64,000 nt of DNA from a virus. Where the stretch lies: the IMG/VR virus record IMGVR_UViG_3300036820_000006, positions 35,276 through 99,275 of that record; one strand, 5' to 3'. Both the position numbers and the translations under genes were made by a program. The notes beneath the pieces are model-generated. The model saw only the letters and a list, made by a program, of their open reading frames with translations, was not told the DNA's origin and did no database searches. This document shows, piece by piece, positions 56,460 to 64,000 of this stretch; position 1 is the stretch's first letter; each line of letters begins with the position of its first letter.

Positions 56460-57020
56460 TTACCCCCACTGCTCTGCCATCGCATTAGCGATACCTTGTA
56501 AGGTAATCGAGCGTCGCTGTTGGCGGGTGAGGCCGTTTTTTGTGCCGGGTGATTCATAATGAACGCGGGGCACGCGGCCTTCAACGATTTGTGTAGGCTG
56601 AAGGTGTGGAAGATTATTGAGCCACAGACAGGTTGCTTTCGTCTCGCCATGCCCGAACATCCATGGCTGCACAATCTGATCCGGTCGCCGATAGCGGGTG
56701 GACATAACCCCAATGGGATTTTCTATGCACACCTTAGGAGCGCAATCGGTGAACGTCATAAACAGTTTTATGGCTTCTTCCTGCTCCTTGCGACGATCCT
56801 TGAACCAACGCGCACCAGACACGGCTAGGTGAGTGCATGGGGGATGGGCGATCACCAAATCCCATAACGATGCGCGAGCAACCGAAACGGCATCCTGCTG
56901 CAAATGAAACTTGCTACCGTCCGTAGCAGGCAACAAGTCACAACTCCATACATCATGCCCACGAGCACGAAACGCTTCTCGTACAACACCGCTAAACTCA
57001 CACGCTATGAGCACTTTCAT
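56460..57020 (-). CDS. C5-cytosine-methyltransferase-like protein
   Basis: 186 aa. MKVLIACEFSGVVREAFRAR (SAM-binding strand), HPPCTHLAVSGARWF with P61-C62 (like PCQ motif IV), VCIENPIGVMS (E100-N101-P102, like ENV motif VI). Short for a full Dcm, lacking a clear target-recognition domain, but the family is frequent in phages. It is on the minus strand inside the late region, so it is a moron-like insertion. It could protect phage DNA. Confidence 0.65.
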   Translation of the reverse strand: MKVLIACEFSGVVREAFRARGHDVWSCDLLPATDGSKFHLQQDAVSVARASLWDLVIAHPPCTHLAVSGARWFKDRRKEQEEAIKLFMTFTDCAPKVCIENPIGVMSTRYRRPDQIVQPWMFGHGETKATCLWLNNLPHLQPTQIVEGRVPRVHYESPGTKNGLTRQQRRSITLQGIANAMAEQWG

Positions 57021-57259
57021 TTGGTGCCAATCACCGATTGTTTTACCTTCCGAAACTTCTCACAATCCTTCAACTTCGCGCACGCCGCGCACAATCCCAC
57101 TTCAGCATAGCTTGGCTTGCTCGCGCGCAGCCATTCAACCGCGCGGCAATAATGCCCGCTAGCATAGCAGCTCGCGCAGAACTCCTCGCGCTCAACGCTG
57201 GGCTCAGTGTCGCGCACGCGCTTGCGCCTCTTCTGTGCGGCTGTCCTGGCTCCACTCAT
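57017..57259 (-). CDS. Small zinc-finger protein
   Basis: 80 aa; overlaps the methyltransferase start. A basic N-terminus (ARTAAQKRRKRVRD) is followed by FCASCYASGHYCRAVEW and GLCAACAKLKDC, giving a four- to six-Cys zinc site. Probably DNA-binding and co-expressed with the methyltransferase-like gene. Confidence 0.6.
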   Translation of the reverse strand: MSGARTAAQKRRKRVRDTEPSVEREEFCASCYASGHYCRAVEWLRASKPSYAEVGLCAACAKLKDCEKFRKVKQSVIGTK

Positions 57260-57353
57260 GCAATTTCAGCGTTACACAAATCGCTATCGCTGCTACCATC
57301 GCCACTGTGGCTATTGCTGCCGCTACGACTGTTGCTGTTATCCACATGCACAT
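57204..57353 (-). CDS. 49-aa membrane peptide
   Basis: ATG 57353 after GAGGGG. Reads MCMWITATVVAAAIATVAMV, AAIAICVTLKLHEW and a charged tail. One membrane span. It overlaps the zinc-finger gene start by 56 bp and would be the first gene of the leftward trio. Confidence 0.5.
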   Translation of the reverse strand: MCMWITATVVAAAIATVAMVAAIAICVTLKLHEWSQDSRTEEAQARARH

Positions 57354-57454
57354 GGTCCACGCCCCTCCCGAAGCGTTTTCCTCAGCTTACTCCTAACCCG
57401 CTTGACATCCACCAGTATACATGAAACGATGTTCCACAATCTAGAGGCTTCACG

Positions 57455-58066
57455 ATGAACTCCTCCGACAAGCAGTTGCCGATCTTCTGCCCAATTTGCG
57501 ATCAATCTGGCATGGAATCGCTCATGCAGAAGGTCCGTCATACCGCTTCCCCTGATGGTCAGATGACGGTGCGCTGCGCGCGCGGCCACGAATACGACTA
57601 CCAGCGCCTGCTCGAACTCAAGCCACGTATGCAGAAGCTGCAGCTTACCGAGAAACAGCCAGTGAACACCGTCGCGCAGCAGTTCTGGGTCTACCCTGAA
57701 GTCCTCTCCGCGCTGCAGCGCCGGTTCCCCCAGAATTTTATGACCACAATCTGCGCTGCCTTGACCGCACTCGCCGATCCGGACACCGTGATGATCGAAG
57801 GGGAGCATGCGCGCGCGCTGCGCGCTACTGGGGTGGCACGCGGCCGTGACATCGTAGGGCTCGCCGCTGAGAATGCCCGTCTCACTACGCAGGTAAACGA
57901 GCTGAAGATTCAGATGAAGGTGCTGGAACCCTTTCTTAAAGCTATCGGCGGGCAGCTACCGACTGGTGAAACCGCCGAGGAAGTCGGCGCGACGGTGGAA
58001 TATGCCACTGATGCCATGGGTGCTAAGGTGCATGGCATTCCCGCGCCCAAGCTAGGAGCACGGTAG
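57455..58066 (+). CDS. Zinc-ribbon protein
   Basis: 203 aa; AGAGG before ATG. FCPICDQSGMESLMQ and TVRCARGHEYDY form a zinc ribbon. A helical middle and a coiled coil follow (LAAENARLTTQVNELKIQMK). It begins the transcription string that runs into the glycosyltransferase genes. Function unknown. Confidence 0.55.
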   Translation: MNSSDKQLPIFCPICDQSGMESLMQKVRHTASPDGQMTVRCARGHEYDYQRLLELKPRMQKLQLTEKQPVNTVAQQFWVYPEVLSALQRRFPQNFMTTICAALTALADPDTVMIEGEHARALRATGVARGRDIVGLAAENARLTTQVNELKIQMKVLEPFLKAIGGQLPTGETAEEVGATVEYATDAMGAKVHGIPAPKLGAR

Positions 58067-58071
58067 CAGTC

Positions 58072-59337
58072 ATGTCCACACCGCTGCTTATACTTTCCGA
58101 CTCTGTTTCCACCAACTCCGGGCTGGCGCGCATCGCGCGAGAACTCGCTACGCGCATTCACCAGCATCTGCCAGAATTCCGCGTGGCAACTTGCGGCTTG
58201 GGCGGCGGCTACACCGCATCTGTTCCCTTTCCTAATTATCCTGTCTCGATTCGCCCTGGGCATAATCCCACTGTGGTGGAAGACCTACCTCAAATCTGGG
58301 CGGACTTCACAGATAGCCCTGCCACGAACAGTTGCGCCGCAGGCAGCCGCGCCACCGCAGGCAGCCACACTGGCGGTATCCTCCTCGCGATCTGGAACTC
58401 GTCATGGCTGGAGTGGCTGGCCAACCCGTACACACTACCGGAAGGCAAGCTCAAAGATTTCCTGATCGCCGACCCTTTCGAACGCTGGGCTTATCTGCCC
58501 CAAGATGGCCATTGCGCCAATCTCCTGCTGCCGGAATCGCAAGCTAAAATCGTCGCTTCATTCGACCGCGTGCTGGGTTATAACCACTATGGCGCGGACT
58601 TGATGACGCGCTCGGTAGCGCCTTACCCTAATCACAAACAACAACGGCCGTTTCCGCACTTGCCACATGGCACTGATACCTCAGTGTTCTATCCGCGTGA
58701 TCGTGCTGAAGCGCGACGTTACTTCCCCACGCGCGTGGCCAACTCGCCTATAGACCTACCGATCCGCGAGGGCGCTTTCATGCTAGGCGTTAACGCTACT
58801 AACACGCCACGCAAGGATTGGCATCTAGCCTTCGAAGTAGCTGCTGAGTTGAAGATGCGCGGCCGCAACGTCGGCATCTGGGCACACACTAACACGTCGC
58901 GCGCCTACTGGGACATCAGTGACCTCGCGCGCATATTTCAACTCTCTGATCGCATGATGCTGACTACTCACCAGCTCACCGATGAGCAACTAGCCTGGGG
59001 TTACTCAGCGATGGATTGCGTGCTTGGCATCGCTTCTGGTGGAGGCTGGGAGTTGGTTCATAGCGAAGCGCTGGCTTGTGGCACGCCGGTCGTGCATGGC
59101 AACTATGCAGGCGGCGCAGAGTTCCTTCCCAAAGAGTTCTTAGTCGAGCCGAAAATCTATCGCGGAGAAGGCGCTTTCAGCATGCAACGTCCGCACTTTG
59201 CCGCGAGCGACTGGGCGGACGCTGTAGAGCGGGCTGTAGAGATGCGTCAGTTAGCTAAACTCCCTAGCTATATCTCATGGGACGAAGCCTGGCCTCAGTG
59301 GGTGGAATGGCTTCTTCGGGGCGTGGAGGGAGTATGA
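58072..59337 (+). CDS. GT4-type glycosyltransferase
   Basis: 421 aa. N-terminal Rossmann (LLILSDSVSTNSGLARIARE), PHGTDTSVFYP, MLGVNATNTPRKDWHLAFEV and the donor-site signature GGWELVHSEALACGTPVVHG, NYAGGAEFL of GT4/GT-B enzymes. Family members transfer sugars from nucleotide-sugars. In phages they may decorate virion proteins, DNA or host glycans. Stop overlaps the next ATG. Confidence 0.8.
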   Translation: MSTPLLILSDSVSTNSGLARIARELATRIHQHLPEFRVATCGLGGGYTASVPFPNYPVSIRPGHNPTVVEDLPQIWADFTDSPATNSCAAGSRATAGSHTGGILLAIWNSSWLEWLANPYTLPEGKLKDFLIADPFERWAYLPQDGHCANLLLPESQAKIVASFDRVLGYNHYGADLMTRSVAPYPNHKQQRPFPHLPHGTDTSVFYPRDRAEARRYFPTRVANSPIDLPIREGAFMLGVNATNTPRKDWHLAFEVAAELKMRGRNVGIWAHTNTSRAYWDISDLARIFQLSDRMMLTTHQLTDEQLAWGYSAMDCVLGIASGGGWELVHSEALACGTPVVHGNYAGGAEFLPKEFLVEPKIYRGEGAFSMQRPHFAASDWADAVERAVEMRQLAKLPSYISWDEAWPQWVEWLLRGVEGV

Positions 59338-60350
59338 ATGAACGACTTATACTATTTGGCGCGGGCGCAGCCGGACGATACTGTCTGCGTTATTTACGTG
59401 AGCATGGCATCGAGCCTTACACTTTCGTTGACAACGATCCAGCCAAGCAAGGCACTTATATTGACGGAATCGCGGTAGTGAGTCCTGCTAGCGCGCTAGC
59501 AGTAGCCCCACCGAACACCGAGTGGATCGCCTGCGCCATCTCGCGCCCGGCCGCTACCGAAATCCGTGCCGAACTGCGCACACTAGGTGTGCCGACTAAA
59601 CCGCTCTGGGAATGCCTCCCAGTCTGCCACGGCCTGCCACCGGATAACGCTGTGCCGCTACTAGCTGACACGCGTTCTGTGGAGTTCTATGCTGACCAGA
59701 TCGCGTTCCGCCAGTTTCCCGATTATGATCGCCAATGCGATCCTGAACCCTGCAGCGAAATCTACTTCCCTAATTTCATCCAGCATCGCGATGATGAGCA
59801 CTATGTTGACTGTGGCGCGGCCAACGGTGATACCGTGCAGGAGTTCTGTAAGCGTTGGCCCAAATACCGCAACATAACCGCCATCGAAGCTGACCCAGCT
59901 AATTTTCATTCTCTCGAAGCTCAAACTGAAGCCGTCGCTAATATCACGCTGCTGCGCGCCGCCGTAAGCGATCACCGAGGCGAGATTACATTTCAATCCA
60001 ATGCTGATTGGTCATCACATATCGCTGAACGCGGGCGCGGCGAGCGCGGCAACACATCTGTATTCTGCAACACGCTCGACAACATGGTGAATGATCCCAG
60101 TTATATCAAGTTCGATATTGAGGGTCACGAACTAGCAGCGCTCTGGGGTGCGCGCCAGATTATCGCCGAGCATTCGCCAGTTTTAGCTATCTGCGCGTAT
60201 CACACTTCGGATCATCTCTGGCAGATACCGGCGCTAGTGCGATTTCTGAATCCTAGCTATAAGCTATTTTTTCGGCGCTATGCTGAGGGTGCTTTTGAGT
60301 TAGTTTGGTATTGCGTGCCGGAGGCTCGATGGAGCAGAACTCGGAAGTAA
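59334..60350 (+). CDS. FkbM-family methyltransferase with N-terminal Rossmann domain
   Basis: 338 aa from ATG 59334 (GGAGGG upstream, ATGA overlap). Residues 1-110 (LILFGAGAAGRYCLRYLREH, TFVDNDPAKQGTYIDG) form a Rossmann unit. Then the FkbM core: YVDCGAANGDTVQEFCKRWP, ITAIEADPANFHSLEAQ, FCNTLDNMVNDPSYIKFDIE, GHELAALWGARQII. FkbM enzymes O-methylate sugars. It probably modifies the glycan made by the adjacent transferases. Confidence 0.8.
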   Translation: MNERLILFGAGAAGRYCLRYLREHGIEPYTFVDNDPAKQGTYIDGIAVVSPASALAVAPPNTEWIACAISRPAATEIRAELRTLGVPTKPLWECLPVCHGLPPDNAVPLLADTRSVEFYADQIAFRQFPDYDRQCDPEPCSEIYFPNFIQHRDDEHYVDCGAANGDTVQEFCKRWPKYRNITAIEADPANFHSLEAQTEAVANITLLRAAVSDHRGEITFQSNADWSSHIAERGRGERGNTSVFCNTLDNMVNDPSYIKFDIEGHELAALWGARQIIAEHSPVLAICAYHTSDHLWQIPALVRFLNPSYKLFFRRYAEGAFELVWYCVPEARWSRTRK

Positions 60351-61129
60351 CTTATCACCCCGCCGTTATTATGTTCTATAACACCACCGAGGCCCAGCTC
60401 GCGCTCAGCAAAGCTGCGCTTGAATCGCTGTTTGCGCAGGACATCCCGCTTGACATTATCGCGATCAACAATGGCAGCACGTTGCCCACACACGAGTGGC
60501 TGCACAACACGAAAGAATCCTACCCCCACTCAGATCGGCACCGGTTTCGCATCCTCACCCAAGAGCAGAACACTTCTCCTGTGCAAATCGTCAATTCAGT
60601 ATTCTGCGATGTGTTAATAGGGATGCGTTACTCTTACGTCCTTGGCGTACCGAACGACGTTGTGCTGCCGCCGAATTTCTATTCCGAGCTACTTAAGTGG
60701 CCACGTGGCATCATTACCGCCTCCATGACCGATGACCTGAAATTTCCTACGCTCTCGCACGATCAAATCTGTGCAGTCAGTGAATGCACACCTTTAGCGG
60801 TAGGATTGTTCCGCCGTTGGGTTTATGAGGCGCTTGTCACGAAAGATGGCTACTTTCTCGATCCGGGATATTTCCATTACGCTTCCGATTGCGATATGGC
60901 CTTGCGCATCTCAGCGCTAGGCATACGAGGAGTTCAGCTTAACATTCCTTACTTCCACTCCGGTTCAGCATCGTGGCGCAAAGCTACTGCAGATGTGGCA
61001 CACGAGATCACTCAGCAAGCTGACCGGGACCGGGATTATTTCACACGCAAGTGGGGCTACTCAGTTTCGGCACCGGACTACGCGCAGTGCTGTGGCGACA
61101 TCAACTTTCGCGCCGAATCGAAATGCTAG
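60329..61129 (+). CDS. GT2-like glycosyltransferase
   Basis: 266 aa from ATG 60329 (GGAGG upstream; 22-bp overlap). AVIMFYNTTEAQLALSKAAL, IIAINNGSTLPTHEW, SYVLGVPNDVVLPPNFYSEL (D-x-D-like acid) and YASDCDMALRISALGIRGVQ match GT-A enzymes. Third gene of the sugar-modification string. Confidence 0.7.
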   Translation: MEQNSEVTYHPAVIMFYNTTEAQLALSKAALESLFAQDIPLDIIAINNGSTLPTHEWLHNTKESYPHSDRHRFRILTQEQNTSPVQIVNSVFCDVLIGMRYSYVLGVPNDVVLPPNFYSELLKWPRGIITASMTDDLKFPTLSHDQICAVSECTPLAVGLFRRWVYEALVTKDGYFLDPGYFHYASDCDMALRISALGIRGVQLNIPYFHSGSASWRKATADVAHEITQQADRDRDYFTRKWGYSVSAPDYAQCCGDINFRAESKC

Positions 61130-61143
61130 GAGGGAACCACTAG

Positions 61144-61311
61144 ATGCTTATCCGCATTACAGCTCCTCATTTCTGCGCTGGTGTTGTCATCGTTGATGGC
61201 AAGGTCACTCGCTGCGCGCCGATTCTTCGTTACATGCGCGGATGGATCACGGACAGTGTTCACGCTTACTGCAAGTTCAAGCATTGGCAGGCAGAGAACC
61301 TTGGCGAATAA
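61144..61311 (+). CDS. 55-aa conserved phage protein
   Basis: GGAGGG precedes ATG. MLIRITAPHFCAGVVIVDGK, TRCAPILRYMRGWITDSVHA, YCKFKHWQAENLGE. I recognise this as a small conserved phage protein (ItAPhFcAGvv ... apiLryMrGWs). Function unknown. Directly before the portal gene. Confidence 0.7.
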   Translation: MLIRITAPHFCAGVVIVDGKVTRCAPILRYMRGWITDSVHAYCKFKHWQAENLGE

Positions 61312-61338
61312 CCTTTACTCCCGTCGCCCGCTTGTGCG

Positions 61339-63228
61339 ATGCTGCCCGCGATGGCCTCCGCCGCGCTTCCAATTTCCGCTTCGAACTCACCCCTCCCCAC
61401 GCGGGACGGCACGCGCACGGGCGCACGCAGCCAGCATGACCTCCCTCCTACGCTGCTGCACGATGAAGTAGTCGCATGGTGTGAATCTGCTCTGCGCCAA
61501 GCTGAAGAGGAGGCTTCTCAGCTCACCTCCACCAAGCTCATCCCGCGCATTCAGCAATATCTCTCGAATAACCAATGGCCCTCGCGACCGACCGCCTATG
61601 GCACATCACGTCCAGTTGTGAATCGGATGTTCCGCCAATACTGGGAACTTGTATCACTCTTAACCGATGGCAACCCTGAACCAGAAATCAAGGTGTTCGA
61701 TCAACGCAACGCTTACTCATCCACGGAAGCGCTGCTCTCGCAACTGTTAGAATACTGGGCCTCGCATCCGCGCTATCACGACGCGCTACAGGACGTGATC
61801 GGGTATGGATTGCTGGCGCGGGGCATCGGCAAAATTCAGTGGAACCCGCGCCTCTCGGGAGGCATGGGCGATGTCGAGCTGCTAAACATCGACCCGTTGA
61901 AGTTCTACACACTAGGCGGCGATGGCCGCGTTGAGAACGCTGAGTGCTGTATCGAAGCTCGCGTGGTCACACTAGCCTCGCTCAAGCGTCGCTTTGGGCA
62001 ACTCGCCGAAGGTATCGAGCCGGACGCAATGACATCACCCGCAGCGATGACCCAGGTGATGCGCCCCAGAGCGCTTTCATCGTCGGAATGGTCGAAACTG
62101 TCGCCGCAAATGCGCCGCGTTATCGGTGACAAGTCTTCTGGGCAGGTGGATAACATTTATCCGGTCCTGAACCAGTACCTGCTGTGGGTGCTCGATCCCG
62201 CGCTGAATGAAGGCTCTACTACCATACGCGTTGGTCCTGAGCATGCTAACTGGGGCTATCACGTTGAGCCGGGCATGCCGCTGTTTCCGCGCGGCCGCGT
62301 TATCACAATGGCCGGGAAACGCATTCTGAACGACACCTGCAATCCGTATTTCTTCGCGCATCATCCTTACGTCGAGATGGTGCCGCTGCGCGCACCGTGG
62401 AATCCTGAAGGCATGTCGCTGATGGGGAACCAGATCGGCCCGCAGGACATCATCAACCGGATTACAGCGGGCTTATTGGAGACGATCAAAGCCTCCCTGA
62501 TCCCGACGATCATCACACCTAAAAATGCGATCTCACGCGGCGATTTGGACAACCTCTCGACCACTATTTCCGGTGGCAAGATGGAATACGATGTGCTGCG
62601 CTCGGGCGGCATGGCACCGAAGTTCCGCGACGCGCCGCAGATTCCCCAGCTCGCGATGACATTCCTGCAGGACCTGCGCCGTGAGATGGATCAGACCACT
62701 GGAGCCGCTGCGGTGGATGCGGCCGCGCAGAAGGAACAAATTCCTTCGCACGACACCATGGAGCTTATTCAAAATTCACGCTCCAGTATGGTCAGGATCA
62801 TGGGACGCTCGCTGGAGAATTTTATGAACCGTGCAGGCCAGATGGTCGTTAGCACGATGCTGCAATTCTATTCAGTCGGCCATCGTGTCGCTATCTTGGG
62901 TGAGCGCGGCATCACCGCGAATGATTTTTCACCGCTGTATGGTTCGCTGATGGAGGGGGGCATGGCACCAGAAGAGTTCGTGCGCAAGTTCCAGTTTGCG
63001 ATCCGGCCAGGCAGCGCCCTCAGCTTCTCGGATGACGTGCGCGCTCAGGCAGCAATGTTGCTGCGGCGTTCAGGTGATCTGTCGCGTAACAATCTGTTCC
63101 GCGCGCTCAAAGCCAACATTGATACCAATTTGAATGAGCAGGAGCTGCAGGCGGAGATGATGCAGAAGCTGGCAATGGCGGCACTGGCGGGGCAGGCAGC
63201 GGGCGGCGCGAAGCAGCAGGGGAGATAG
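61339..63228 (+). CDS. Portal protein
   Basis: 629 aa. SRPVVNRMFRQYWELVSLLT, DVELLNIDPLKFYTLGGDGR, YVEMVPLRAPWNPEGMSLMG, NQIGPQDIINRITAGLLETI and GAAAVDAAAQKEQIPSH follow the pattern of phage portal (head-tail connector) proteins of the P22-like/large type. The N-terminal 35 residues are low complexity. It forms the dodecameric channel used by the terminase. Confidence 0.75.
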   Translation: MLPAMASAALPISASNSPLPTRDGTRTGARSQHDLPPTLLHDEVVAWCESALRQAEEEASQLTSTKLIPRIQQYLSNNQWPSRPTAYGTSRPVVNRMFRQYWELVSLLTDGNPEPEIKVFDQRNAYSSTEALLSQLLEYWASHPRYHDALQDVIGYGLLARGIGKIQWNPRLSGGMGDVELLNIDPLKFYTLGGDGRVENAECCIEARVVTLASLKRRFGQLAEGIEPDAMTSPAAMTQVMRPRALSSSEWSKLSPQMRRVIGDKSSGQVDNIYPVLNQYLLWVLDPALNEGSTTIRVGPEHANWGYHVEPGMPLFPRGRVITMAGKRILNDTCNPYFFAHHPYVEMVPLRAPWNPEGMSLMGNQIGPQDIINRITAGLLETIKASLIPTIITPKNAISRGDLDNLSTTISGGKMEYDVLRSGGMAPKFRDAPQIPQLAMTFLQDLRREMDQTTGAAAVDAAAQKEQIPSHDTMELIQNSRSSMVRIMGRSLENFMNRAGQMVVSTMLQFYSVGHRVAILGERGITANDFSPLYGSLMEGGMAPEEFVRKFQFAIRPGSALSFSDDVRAQAAMLLRRSGDLSRNNLFRALKANIDTNLNEQELQAEMMQKLAMAALAGQAAGGAKQQGR

Positions 63229-63245
63229 CCTAGCGCCAGTTCAGT

Positions 63246-63440
63246 TCAGCGTAACAGTGGGTGCCCGCCAGCCCCCGCTAGCGGGAGCAAGAAGTAAATC
63301 AGCACAATTACAAAAATGATCGCTATCACCACGCGCACCCACTGCAACATCGGCGGCGGCAACGGAATCAGCGTTATCACCCACCAGATCAGTGCGAAGA
63401 TCAGCAACAGAATAAGCAGAGTCACGAGCACTGAAAGCAT
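63246..63440 (-). CDS. Two-span membrane protein, Thivi_2564-like
   Basis: 64 aa from ATG 63440 (GAGGGAGG upstream). LVTLLILLLIFALIWWVITL, IPLPPPMLQWVRVVIAIIFV, LLPLAGAGGHPLLR match a small membrane family frequent in phages (LIWwiitmiPlPpp ... LLPL). Minus strand within the late region. Possible holin or membrane-potential modifier. Confidence 0.65.
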   Translation of the reverse strand: MLSVLVTLLILLLIFALIWWVITLIPLPPPMLQWVRVVIAIIFVIVLIYFLLPLAGAGGHPLLR

Positions 63441-63534
63441 AATGCCTCCCTCTGATGCAGCATTCCTGATGCGGCCTGTCTCCGCCAAGGATGAGATGGC
63501 TGGGCAGCTCGGTATGTTGCGCTGGGTACCTAGC

Positions 63535-63563
63535 TTGACACCTAATTCTACCTGCGCTATTCT
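63535..63563 (+). promoter_or_regulatory. Promoter for the rightward genes at 63.6 kb
   Basis: TTGACA (63535-63540), 17-base spacer, TATTCT (63558-63563). It lies between the leftward membrane gene and the two small rightward ORFs. Confidence 0.6.
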
Positions 63564-63603
63564 ACCCATATATCCAGCCTAACTAAGGCTGTGGAGGATT
63601 GTG

Positions 63604-63654
63604 ATGCGCGTCAAGATCAGCACCCCCGTGGAGGCCAACATGACAGCACTCTAG
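63604..63654 (+). CDS. 16-aa leader-like peptide
   Basis: GGAGG six bases before ATG 63604; reads MRVKISTPVEANMTAL. Its stop overlaps the ribosome site of the next gene, so it may couple translation. Coding is plausible from the ribosome site alone. Confidence 0.35.
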   Translation: MRVKISTPVEANMTAL

Positions 63655-63667
63655 GAGGGTGCCTGTC

Positions 63668-63847
63668 ATGTCCAACGCACATGCTTGGAGACATCGCTCT
63701 GGCCGAGGGAAACCTTGCCCCAGCGATTGTATCTACTGCAAGAGCCGTCCCAGCGACGGCGGTTATCACAACAAAAACGGCCATCGTCGTAATCCGGCTC
63801 GTAAAAAGAAAAGTCGGCGTAAGCCTACCGCCAACGTCACAAAATAA
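63668..63847 (+). CDS. 59-aa basic Cys-containing protein
   Basis: ATG 63668 with AGGAGG ten bases upstream. SGRGKPCPSDCIYCKSRPSD and a very basic tail (NPARKKKSRRKPTANVTK). A C-x3-C-x2-C site may bind zinc; the tail suggests nucleic-acid contact. Confidence 0.55.
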   Translation: MSNAHAWRHRSGRGKPCPSDCIYCKSRPSDGGYHNKNGHRRNPARKKKSRRKPTANVTK

Positions 63848-63867
63848 CTAGACATCTCCCAACCGAG

Positions 63868-63903
63868 CGCGCTACCTTCATCAGAAGGAGCGCGTTCTTC
63901 TTT
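63868..63903 (+). terminator. Rho-independent terminator
   Basis: CGCGCT-A-CCTTC, loop ATCA, GAAGG-AGCGCG, followed by TTCTTCTTT. An 11-bp stem with one bulged A, just after the small basic gene and before the last gene of the window. Confidence 0.75.
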
Positions 63904-63920
63904 GCGCGCACGTTTACGCG

Positions 63921-64000
63921 ATGCCATTCAAATCCAAGGCGCAGCAACGCTTCATGTTCGCGGCGGAATCGCGTGGGCAGCTCCCGCGCGGCATGGCAGA
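63921..64000 (+). CDS. DUF3008-like small protein, 3' partial
   Basis: ATG 63921 reads MPFKSKAQQRFMFAAESRGQ, LPRGMA and continues past the window edge. The N-terminus matches a small phage/bacterial family (MPlKSKAQqRFMfAae.rGelp.gtA..WA). Function unknown. Confidence 0.6.
   Translation, partial: MPFKSKAQQRFMFAAESRGQLPRGMA

Overview
The window is part of a tailed double-stranded DNA bacteriophage genome (Caudoviricetes-type). It carries a large terminase (54.2 kb), a portal (61.3 kb), a tail-fibre/depolymerase block (0-5 kb), a lysis cassette (5.7-7.4 kb), an SPO1-like DNA polymerase with an intein, a Pif1/Dda-type helicase, a RepA-like ATPase, a recombination cassette and dozens of very small phage-type genes. 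No capsid, tape measure, integrase or tail-tube gene is visible. The genome is therefore larger than 64 kb: head and tail genes would follow the portal beyond the right edge, and tail genes precede the left edge. No host is named by the sequence. The long secreted-type Ig-like and heparinase-like proteins with signal peptides recall Acidobacteriota proteins, but that host guess is weak.

Layout. Positions 1-8.3 kb (rightward): a partial tail protein, a 1159-aa heparinase-like polysaccharide lyase, a small secreted protein, then a lysis block with a SleB-type hydrolase, a holin-like protein, a Tat-type lipoprotein and a papain-like protease. Positions 8.2-47.5 kb (almost all leftward): the early region. 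It holds clusters of tiny overlapping genes, DNA polymerase and helicase with a tRNA cluster at 19.5-20.1 kb, a RHH protein/Sak4-like ATPase/PD-(D/E)XK nuclease recombination cassette (21.8-26.6 kb), a rightward RepA-like ATPase next to an iteron cluster that is the best origin candidate (29.1 kb), and about 15 kb of small accessory genes including an ADP-ribosyltransferase-like and a metallopeptidase-like protein. Positions 45.8-49.9 kb: a regulatory hinge with operators, a winged-helix-like protein and an XRE regulator. Positions 47.8-63.9 kb (rightward): HNH genes, small and large terminase, a glycosyltransferase/FkbM-methyltransferase island and the portal.

The non-coding DNA is unusually patterned. 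Six or more intergenic arrays have a strict 5-bp period with a YRY core. There are rows of perfect hairpins at 21.4-21.7 kb, a GGCGGTAA iteron cluster with a 23-bp inverted repeat, and eight copies of a bipartite element (RTGAATC-N15-YGCATC) in the 35-45 kb accessory region. Two near-identical 16-bp palindromes abut -10 boxes at 46.2 and 49.3 kb, and a nine-fold heptamer repeat of Shine-Dalgarno-like units precedes the protease gene.

A second pattern is that many small leftward genes are broken by single-base indels, mostly one extra base. Removing that base restores a convincing protein that overlaps its neighbour in the usual ATGA fashion. This looks like uncorrected read error or active gene decay. 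One tRNA in the cluster appears in permuted order, with its 3' half upstream of its 5' half.
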